From Puniceicoccales bacterium (GTDB lineage: Bacteria; Verrucomicrobiota; Verrucomicrobiia; Opitutales; Oceanipulchritudinaceae): DNA of 12,059 bases. The translations under genes and the position numbers were made by a program. Where the stretch lies: contig JAUVDD010000025.1 of the NCBI GenBank assembly GCA_030595525.1, positions 1 to 12,059 of the forward strand. The letters run 5' to 3'. This document shows positions 7,719 through 12,059 of this stretch, piece by piece. The notes beneath the pieces are model-generated. The model saw nothing but the letters and a program-made list of their open reading frames with translations, was not told the origin of the DNA and ran no database searches. The stretch's first letter is position 1. Each line of letters opens with the position of its first letter.

Positions 7719-8216
7719 ATGGGAAAACAGATTGAAGGAGAACATTGGCGTGACTGGATTAAAGAATGGGGAGACCGTTTTTTGCTTTTTGCACGTCAAC
7801 AGGCAAGGTCTCTCGGGGAAGCTGAAGATATTCTTCAGGAAGCCATTGTCCATGTCTGGAAGAAAAGGAGTCTGTTTCCGAGGATTGAACCGGGACTTGT
7901 ATTTCTTCAGATCAAAAGGATTGCCATCAACCGGGCCCGGCAGGACTTACGTAGAAAGAAGCGTGAGGGAATTTACGCTGAAAACAATCAGCCTCTTTTT
8001 GAGCTGCCGGAAGAATCGGGGCTGTCGGGTGAAGTTGAAGCGGCTTTGCTTAATCTTCCCCTGGAGCAGCGGGAAGTCGTCGTACTTAAAGTCTGGGGTG
8101 AACAGACATTTGAGGCGATTGGTCAATCACTGGAGATATCCCCGAATACAGCTGCTTCCAGATATCGTTACGGATTGGACAGAATGCGACAGATGCTGAA
8201 AGGAGAATTATCATGA
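7719..8216 (+). CDS. ECF-type RNA polymerase sigma factor (sigma-70 family)
   Basis: This 165-residue protein has only regions 2 and 4, the compact layout of extracytoplasmic-function sigma factors. Region 2 covers about residues 18-82, with the hallmark EAEDILQEAIVHVWKK at 35-49 and a basic stretch at 73-82 likely to touch promoter DNA. Region 4 covers about 105-160, with LPLEQREVVVLKVWGEQTFEAIGQSLEISPNTAASR, whose TFEAIGQSL to NTAASR part is the helix-turn-helix. It directs RNA polymerase to a stress regulon. The ATG at 7719 has GAAAGGG about 11 bases upstream. Its last 4 bases overlap the start of the next gene, which argues for translational coupling to its regulator. I could not find a confident ECF-type -35/-10 pair in 7665-7718, so autoregulation is not shown. 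Confidence 0.93.
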   Translation: MGKQIEGEHWRDWIKEWGDRFLLFARQQARSLGEAEDILQEAIVHVWKKRSLFPRIEPGLVFLQIKRIAINRARQDLRRKKREGIYAENNQPLFELPEESGLSGEVEAALLNLPLEQREVVVLKVWGEQTFEAIGQSLEISPNTAASRYRYGLDRMRQMLKGELS

Positions 8217-8716
8217 GTCTTGAACAAGATAAGTCTTTTGAAAGGCAATTGAGGCAGATCAAGCCACAGCAGCCTGATGAGTTGCTGGTTGAGCGGATTG
8301 GGGCTGCAATTGCTAAGGCGGATGCAGGTGACCGAAAGGGGAAGTGGGGGTCATATTTCACCTGGGGTGGATTGGTTGCTGCAGCATCTATTATGATTGT
8401 TGTCGGACTTTCCTTGTTTAATAGAGGAACAGAGATCCAGTCCTCATCAGTGAGTGAAACTGTTGAAAACCTGGAACCATTAAAAGTCCCTGAAGCCTCT
8501 GTAGGAGATGAGTCCTTTAAACCTGTATTGGCACAAAACAATCTTCAGGAACGGGTGGATGAGGGCATCGTCTTTCTTCGCAATGGTCTGACTGCCAGGA
8601 AGTATCGTTATGAATTTATTGACCGGGTGGTCTGGAAAAACCCGGTGAACGGGGCAGTTGTGGAGATGAAAGTTCCGCGGGACGAGGTCGTTCTGATTCC
8701 AGTTCAGACCTTCTAA
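8213..8716 (+). CDS. Probable membrane-anchored anti-sigma factor
   Basis: This 167-residue single-pass protein has a cytoplasmic segment of about 45 residues, a transmembrane helix at about 49-69 (YFTWGGLVAAASIMIVVGLS), and a C-terminal part of about 100 residues that should be periplasmic. Its placement makes an anti-sigma role likely: ATGA overlap with the ECF sigma gene, a strong AAAGGAG at 8199-8205 with 7-base spacing, and Nin-Cout topology. There is no zinc-binding HxxxCxxC motif; indeed no Cys is present, so it is not a ZAS-type protein. The C-terminus (about 131-167) has an ordered basic and aromatic pattern with YEFIDRVVWKNP and VPRDEVVLIPVQ, which looks like a conserved small motif rather than random linker. 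Family assignment rests on context, not on sequence identity to a named anti-sigma family. Confidence 0.7.
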   Translation: MSLEQDKSFERQLRQIKPQQPDELLVERIGAAIAKADAGDRKGKWGSYFTWGGLVAAASIMIVVGLSLFNRGTEIQSSSVSETVENLEPLKVPEASVGDESFKPVLAQNNLQERVDEGIVFLRNGLTARKYRYEFIDRVVWKNPVNGAVVEMKVPRDEVVLIPVQTF

Positions 8717-8755
8717 TTAATTTAAACACAGAAACTCAAATAAAGGAGATCTAAA

Positions 8756-9805
8756 ATGAAAATCATAAATGGAAATGCAGCTAAATTACTGGTTTTACCG
8801 GTATTAGTGGCAGTCACGATGCCGGTCTCAGCTCTCGGGGAAGATGAAGCATCCGTTGAGAAGGAAGAGATAAGGCAAATTGTTATTGAGGCACGGGAAA
8901 CTGCCATGGAATGGGCTGACAAAGTCCGTGAATGGAATAGCGGGGAATCCCGGAAAACCACTTACATGGGCGTGGTGATCGAATCTGTTCCTTCCGTTTT
9001 ACGGGATTACATTGATTTACCGAAAGGTGTTGGATTGCTATTGCCACGCATCGCCACAGATGGTCCTGCTGAGAAAGCCGGATTGGTGGATAATGACATT
9101 CTCGTCAAATTTGATGGCCAATTGGTCATCAATAACAGTCAGTTGTCGACGTTGATTAACATGAAGGGCCCCGGTTCAACTGTGCCGGTAACTATTTTTC
9201 GAAAGGGAGAGGAAATGGACTTCGATGTAACCCTTGAGGAGCGTACCCGAAAAGGATTTCACTTTATCCATCCCAATGCTCCTGAGGCACCGGGAGTTCA
9301 TGGAGATGATGTTGGTGCACTGATGGAACAAATAGACGAATGGATACCCGGATCAGTCCGGGTATTCATCGATGATAATGAGCAAGTTCATGTGGATATG
9401 GATGATCTCAAAAACGATTTGAAGGGATTGCGTACGAAATTGGCCAAAATCCATGTTTTGAGAGACGTCGATATCGATAACATCGTCATGAAACATGGCG
9501 ATATGGGTGCTCGCACGACAACGGTTCACATTGCCAACAAATCAATCAACTACAACAGTGATGCAGGTCGAGTGGAGCTGACTTCCGATGACAGCGGAAA
9601 GCAAGTGAAGGTTTGGGATAATAACGATGAGGTGCTGTACGAGGGTCCTCTTTCAGACAACTATGCAGAGGAGTTGCCTGCCAAGGCGGTGGAATTGATT
9701 GATGCCTTGAATGCAATTCAATTGGACACACACGGGGATCATATCAAAGTGGAACTTAATACGGATAGTGTAGAGCCGATCACCATGATGATCCAACAGG
9801 ATTAG
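8756..9805 (+). CDS. Exported PDZ-domain protein without a protease domain
   Basis: This 349-residue protein has a signal peptide at about 1-27 (cut near SALG) and a short helical, charged segment at 33-61. A PDZ domain lies at about 69-161, with the binding loop GVGLLLPRI, the turn GPAEKAGLVDNDILVKFDG, and the final strand VPVTIFRKGEEMDFDVTL. The remaining 185 residues are acidic and predicted to be strand and helix, with VFIDDNEQVHVDMDDL and VKVWDNNDEVLYEGPL; I do not recognise this part. There is no Ser/His/Asp trypsin-like region, so it is not a DegP/DegS protease. A strong AAAGGAG 7 bases before the ATG supports the start. It follows the sigma and anti-sigma genes by 39 bases. PDZ domains bind exposed C-termini of outer-membrane proteins in the DegS system, so a sensing or adaptor role in the same stress circuit is reasonable but inferred. 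Confidence 0.82.
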   Translation: MKIINGNAAKLLVLPVLVAVTMPVSALGEDEASVEKEEIRQIVIEARETAMEWADKVREWNSGESRKTTYMGVVIESVPSVLRDYIDLPKGVGLLLPRIATDGPAEKAGLVDNDILVKFDGQLVINNSQLSTLINMKGPGSTVPVTIFRKGEEMDFDVTLEERTRKGFHFIHPNAPEAPGVHGDDVGALMEQIDEWIPGSVRVFIDDNEQVHVDMDDLKNDLKGLRTKLAKIHVLRDVDIDNIVMKHGDMGARTTTVHIANKSINYNSDAGRVELTSDDSGKQVKVWDNNDEVLYEGPLSDNYAEELPAKAVELIDALNAIQLDTHGDHIKVELNTDSVEPITMMIQQD

Positions 9806-9831
9806 GGCAGTTTCCGGAATTAGTTTTGATT

Positions 9832-9860
9832 TTGACTCGGCTGTAGTGCTGTGAAAGTAT
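9832..9860 (+). promoter_or_regulatory. Weak candidate promoter before the Hpt gene
   Basis: TTGACT (9832-9837, five of six consensus) is followed after 17 bases by AAGTAT (9855-9860, three of six). Transcription would start about 12 bases before the ATG of the Hpt gene, giving a very short leader, and no Shine-Dalgarno sequence is seen there. The -10 match is poor, so this is tentative. Confidence 0.28.
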
Positions 9861-9879
9861 TCGATGGTGCGCCAAAACC

Positions 9880-10257
9880 ATGGATAACAGCGATCAATCC
9901 TATACATTACTAGATTTGTCCCAGGTTAATATGCTCCTGGAATCCGGCGGAGAGGAATCTATCGAACTCATCAACGAAATTTTGGTGCTGTTCGAGGAGG
10001 AGAGTCGGGTCAAATTTTCTGATTTAAAAACAGCCAAGGCAAAGTCTGATGTTGAAGCATTTGGTTTTGCCTCTCATGCAGTGGCCGGAAGTAGCGCCAA
10101 CATTGGCGGGGTTGTCGTTTGGCAGAAAGCCAAGGTTATGGAAAATAACTGCAAAACAGGTGACCCGCAGGTGGCTTTTTCCATGTTGGACGAATTAGAG
10201 ATCGATTTTGACGCCACTCTTGCCCAATTGAAGGCCTATGTGGCCAGTTATCGGTAA
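9880..10257 (+). CDS. Hpt-like histidine phosphotransfer protein
   Basis: This 125-residue cytoplasmic protein is almost wholly helical and aligns with Hpt four-helix bundles. The N-terminus has LDLSQVNMLLESGGEESIELINEILVLFEEES, typical of the leading helices. The active helix holds SHAVAGSSANIGG, with the candidate phospho-acceptor His66. Canonical Hpt domains read HxxKG; here the lysine is Ala69, while Gly70 and the following SSANIG are kept. Hpt proteins shuttle phosphate between hybrid kinases and response regulators. No kinase is adjacent, but a receiver-only response regulator begins about 720 bases downstream. It is a single gene with no Shine-Dalgarno sequence; the ATG at 9880 is the first in frame and sits right before the conserved region. 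The K to A change could weaken phosphotransfer or indicate a purely binding role. Confidence 0.8.
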   Translation: MDNSDQSYTLLDLSQVNMLLESGGEESIELINEILVLFEEESRVKFSDLKTAKAKSDVEAFGFASHAVAGSSANIGGVVVWQKAKVMENNCKTGDPQVAFSMLDELEIDFDATLAQLKAYVASYR

Positions 10258-10289
10258 GGGATCAATGCCCGCTGATTGGTTTTGGGCAC

Positions 10290-10325
10290 AAAAAAGCCGG
10301 ATGTGGGATGCATCCGGCAAAAAAT
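10290..10325 (-). terminator. Intrinsic terminator for the small basic protein gene
   Basis: An 8-bp perfect stem (GCCGGATG at 10296-10303, CATCCGGC at 10311-10318) with a 7-base loop is followed, on the minus strand, by six T residues (A6 at 10290-10295). The upstream side also has an A6 tract, which extends the pairing. It sits about 17 bases past the minus-strand stop. It is also 33 bases downstream of the Hpt stop, but lacks a U tract in that direction. Confidence 0.88.
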
Positions 10326-10342
10326 ATTACTAGGCAGAATGT

Positions 10343-10501
10343 TTATTCTTCCGGCTTGGTTTTAACGAGACCCGTTACGCGATCGCCATCTTTCCATAGG
10401 CCACGCCTTTCGAGTAGCGCAACACGCTCAAAACGCTTGAGTACATTGCGACGTTTTTTACCTGAACCGGTACCTGCCTTAAAACTTGGATGCTGTGACA
10501 T
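10343..10501 (-). CDS. PVC-superphylum small basic protein
   Basis: This ORF of 52 codons plus stop encodes a very basic protein. It starts MSQHPSFKAGTGSGKKRR, has the central NVLKRFERVALLERRGLWK, and ends with DRVTGL and KTKPEE. This pattern matches the small basic 'signature' protein known from Verrucomicrobia, Chlamydiae and Planctomycetes, thought to bind nucleic acid or ribosomes. Its role is not settled. The start is set by AAAAGGA (minus strand of 10511-10517) 9 bases before the ATG, and a strong terminator follows the stop. It lies 75 bases downstream of cutA on the same strand, so the two may be co-transcribed. I saw no convincing promoter in the 75-base gap. The charge and the family match give good confidence despite the small size. 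Confidence 0.9.
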   Translation of the reverse strand: MSQHPSFKAGTGSGKKRRNVLKRFERVALLERRGLWKDGDRVTGLVKTKPEE

Positions 10502-10576
10502 GAATCAAATTCCTTTTAGTTGAAAAAGGAGGAAGCAAGCGATTTTTTGGCTAAGTGCAAGTATTTTCCGGCGAAA

Positions 10577-10891
10577 TCATTCCTGTTTTATCCAATCGGT
10601 GTACTCAGGGTTACAGGATTCAGCTTTCCATGCCAAAATTTGTGGACAATCGTAAGGGTGCTGCCTGCACAACCAATTTACCAATCCGTCCTTGGCTTCC
10701 ATTGGCAATTTAAATTGAATCCGATATTCCGTAGCTTGTTCGAACTTATCTTTCCAGCGATAGTGTGAAGTGATACTTGCATCCACTTGGGCGCATGCCG
10801 CCAGTCTTGATTCTATCGCCAGTTTCGCCAGGTTTTTGGCCTGTTCTGGCGTTTCAACGGTCGTTGTGACGATCCAAATGTACTCGATCAT
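10577..10891 (-). CDS. cutA: CutA-like divalent-cation tolerance protein
   Basis: The protein is 104 residues from the ATG at 10891. It has the CutA fold's landmarks in order: the opening strand YIWIVTT, LAAC at 30-33, SHYRW at 42-46, HPYDCPQI at 78-85, and a final YTDW at 97-100. CutA forms stable trimers resembling PII proteins in the cytoplasm. It is linked to copper and other divalent-cation tolerance in E. coli, although the mechanism is unclear. An in-frame ATG at 10918 would add nine residues (MSIKYGNAD). I prefer 10891 because GGGAA lies 7 bases before it, the 10918 start has no purine-rich site, and the shorter length matches compact family members. Four cysteines (33, 75, 82, 93) are present. 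It diverges from the response-regulator gene. Confidence 0.9.
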   Translation of the reverse strand: MIEYIWIVTTTVETPEQAKNLAKLAIESRLAACAQVDASITSHYRWKDKFEQATEYRIQFKLPMEAKDGLVNWLCRQHPYDCPQILAWKAESCNPEYTDWIKQE

Positions 10892-10943
10892 GTCTGCATT
10901 CCCATATTTTATAGACATTTTACGAGCATAATTTCATTCAGGC

Positions 10944-10971
10944 TTGCGGTCCGGCATGGCCTCTAAATAAT
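10944..10971 (+). promoter_or_regulatory. Candidate promoter for the response-regulator operon
   Basis: TTGCGG (10944-10949) is followed after 16 bases by AATAAT (10966-10971, five of six consensus). Transcription would start about 3 bases before the ATG at 10981, so the mRNA would be almost leaderless. That agrees with the absence of any Shine-Dalgarno sequence. The -35 is weak. Confidence 0.35.
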
Positions 10972-10980
10972 CATTGGTGT

Positions 10981-11367
10981 ATGGCAAATCCGAATTCTGC
11001 TCTCATTGCCGACGACGAAAAACACATTCGCTCCTACGTTCGTCTCATCCTGAATCGTCTGGGTGTAGAGGAAGTGTATGAAGCCAATGATGGTGCTTCG
11101 GCGGTCGAATCCTATAGGGAAAATAAACCAGATCTTGTTTTACTGGATATCAATATGCCGGGAATGACCGGTTTGGAGGTGCTTCCAATAATCCTTGAGA
11201 TGGATCCGGAGGCGGTAGTTGTGATGTTAACCGGCCACGCATCCCGGCACCTCATTGAAGGAAGTGCCAAAGCCGGTGCGGTTAATTACATCAGAAAGGA
11301 CACCCCCCAACAGGAAATCTCAGATATGCTCACAGAGCTTTTTAACGAGATATATGAGGAGGATTGA
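10981..11367 (+). CDS. Receiver-only response regulator (CheY-like)
   Basis: This 128-residue protein is a complete receiver domain without an output domain. The acidic pair is Asp11-Asp12 (ALIADDE), the phospho-acceptor is Asp56 in LVLLDINMPGMTG, the switch Thr is Thr84 (MLTGH), and the conserved Lys is Lys106 (YIRKD). The Pro that usually follows that Lys is Asp here. Such proteins act by binding partners once phosphorylated. It heads a compact operon with an unknown small protein and a GspE/PilB-like protein, so it may set pilus or secretion activity. The Hpt-like protein encoded upstream is a candidate phosphate donor, by proximity only. The ATG lacks a Shine-Dalgarno sequence, but the receiver's first strand begins within a few residues. 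Confidence 0.93.
   Translation: MANPNSALIADDEKHIRSYVRLILNRLGVEEVYEANDGASAVESYRENKPDLVLLDINMPGMTGLEVLPIILEMDPEAVVVMLTGHASRHLIEGSAKAGAVNYIRKDTPQQEISDMLTELFNEIYEED
11355..11361 (+). promoter_or_regulatory. Strong ribosome-binding site that sets the start of the 66-residue protein
   Basis: TGAGGAGG covers about 11354-11361, within the last codons of the response regulator, and leaves 8 bases before the ATG at 11370. It favours that ATG over the TTG at 11364, which would have only 2 bases of spacing. Confidence 0.8.
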
Positions 11368-11369
11368 CC

Positions 11370-11570
11370 ATGATTGATTCATCGAAAAAAAAGTATGACA
11401 ATTCTGATATAAGCCTGCATGAAGTGCGGTACTCTCTGACTGATTTATTAAATGAAGTTCAGTCAGAAAAGGAGACATCGACACTTGGTCAGGAAATAGT
11501 CGATCAGTCTGAGATCACTAAGCTGTTTAACCGTAAAAAGAAGGTGCGTCGTGGAAAGTCGGGAAAATAG
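11370..11570 (+). CDS. Small protein of unknown function in the response regulator / GspE operon
   Basis: This 66-residue protein is acidic and probably helical in its first two thirds (HEVRYSLTDLLNEVQSEKE, then LGQEIVDQSEITKLF). It ends in a strongly basic tail, RKKKVRRGKSGK. There is no signal peptide or membrane segment, and I do not recognise a family. The gene is real by context. It has an excellent ribosome site, a 2-base gap after the response regulator, and its end overlaps the next gene by 20 bases. The helical body with a basic tail suggests a partner-binding adaptor for one of its neighbours, either the receiver or the GspE-type ATPase. That is inference from position alone. Confidence 0.72.
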   Translation: MIDSSKKKYDNSDISLHEVRYSLTDLLNEVQSEKETSTLGQEIVDQSEITKLFNRKKKVRRGKSGK

Positions 11571-12059
11571 TTCATTTCTTGACCTGATCCGTCAAGGTGA
11601 GGGGAATATCATTAGTGAGGATATTGAGCCTATCCTGCAAAGGGCAGGCGGCGTAACCCTTGGTTTCCTCGAAGAGATCATCGAAAAGGAATACATGAGC
11701 AAAGGTCGGGCCTGTCGCTTATGGGCCGACTCGATTGGGTGCGCCTATGTCAATCCGTTGATTGCCGTTGTCACGACGGATGCAGTACAGCGAATTCCTT
11801 TAGAAATAGCGAGTAAGGCAAAGGTTATCGGGCTTTATGTGATCAACAATGTGTTGACGGTAGCCATGGCCCAACCTCAGGAAAAGCGTCTGGTTAAACA
11901 AATCGAGGCGATAGCCAACATTGAGGTGTCACCAGTTTTTGCCCCTCCAAAGGAAGTTGAACATGCGATTCAGATATATTATGAAACGCAAAACAATGTG
12001 GAGGATATCGAGCATTTCGAGCAGGAGCAGGAATCTTTGTTACGGAATCTCACGGATGA
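11551..12059 (+). CDS. GspE/PilB-type protein, N-terminal domain (partial, runs off the window)
   Basis: The frame is open from a GTG at 11551 to the window end. The final bases 'atga' are out of frame, so the gene continues. The start has AGAAGG at 11539-11544 with 6-base spacing and overlaps the small protein by 20 bases. About 169 residues are visible. Residues about 35-145 fit the GspE N-terminal (T2SSE_N / MshEN) domain: EEIIEKEYMSKGRACRLWADSIGCAYVNP, then the very typical IPLEIASKAKVIGLYVINNVLTVAMAQPQ, then EVEHAIQIYYE. This domain precedes the hexameric ATPase core in type II secretion GspE and type IV pilus PilB. The core is not in view, so a stand-alone domain protein remains possible. 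The RLG..L motif of c-di-GMP-binding MshEN domains is not clear here. Confidence 0.85.
   Translation, partial: MESRENSSFLDLIRQGEGNIISEDIEPILQRAGGVTLGFLEEIIEKEYMSKGRACRLWADSIGCAYVNPLIAVVTTDAVQRIPLEIASKAKVIGLYVINNVLTVAMAQPQEKRLVKQIEAIANIEVSPVFAPPKEVEHAIQIYYETQNNVEDIEHFEQEQESLLRNLTD

Noticed and set aside
7732..8199. 155-codon open frame in a second plus frame
   Set aside because: It is an out-of-frame shadow of the sigma factor; the sigma frame has clear region 2 and region 4 motifs.
10266..10288. TGCCC/GGGCA inverted repeat after the Hpt gene
   Set aside because: It has a 5-bp stem, a 13-base loop and no T run following on the plus strand; it is too weak to call a terminator.
10520..10768. 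Plus-strand open frame beginning TTG near an AAGGAGG sequence
   Set aside because: It is antisense to cutA. The AAGGAGG (about 10525-10531) is not placed before a usable start codon, and the translation has no recognisable features.
11364..11369. TTG as start of the small operon protein
   Set aside because: It is only 2 bases from the Shine-Dalgarno sequence, whereas ATG at 11370 has 8-base spacing.
12056..12059. Apparent stop (TGA) at the window end
   Set aside because: It is out of frame with the GspE/PilB-like reading frame, which reads GAT GA and stays open.

Overview
The window looks like a chromosomal segment from a Gram-negative member of the PVC superphylum, most likely Verrucomicrobiota. 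The strongest clue is a 52-residue basic protein on the minus strand (10343-10501). It matches the small basic signature protein that I know from Verrucomicrobia, Chlamydiae and Planctomycetes. Outer-membrane and envelope genes (beta-barrel, Wza-like exporter, PDZ protein with signal peptide) confirm a double-membrane cell. There are no mobile elements, CRISPR arrays, tRNAs or rRNAs, and gene density is high. The sequence is ordinary in texture but contains several small signalling cassettes.

Layout: (1) 1-1616, the 3' end of a histidinol-phosphate aminotransferase gene (hisC), then a CNNM/CorC-HlyC-type membrane protein with a CBS pair. (2) 1632-7664, an envelope polysaccharide module. It has a membrane-anchored TPR protein on the minus strand and, divergent from it, an outer-membrane beta-barrel, a short Wza-type export protein and a fused Wzz/Wzc tyrosine autokinase. 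Strong intrinsic terminators follow the barrel gene and the kinase gene. No glycosyltransferases, flippase or polymerase are present, so the sugar-building genes must lie elsewhere. (3) 7719-9805, an ECF sigma factor, a membrane-anchored probable anti-sigma factor (4-bp overlap) and an exported PDZ protein lacking a protease domain, which together form a likely envelope-stress cassette. (4) 9880-10257, a lone Hpt-like phosphotransfer protein whose usual HxxKG motif reads HxxAG. (5) 10290-10891, minus strand, cutA followed by the PVC small basic protein and a clear terminator. (6) 10981-12059, a receiver-only response regulator, a 66-residue protein of unknown function, and the start of a GspE/PilB N-terminal-domain protein that runs off the window. 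These three are packed with a 2-base gap and a 20-base overlap.

Together the genes describe envelope building and sensing: polysaccharide export controlled by tyrosine phosphorylation, a sigma/anti-sigma pair with a periplasmic PDZ partner, and phosphorelay parts next to what is probably a type IV pilus or type II secretion ATPase. No single gene is clearly a new system. The best candidates for a second look are the sigma/anti-sigma/PDZ cassette, the kinase with Tyr-rich tails at both ends, and the receiver/small protein/GspE-N operon.
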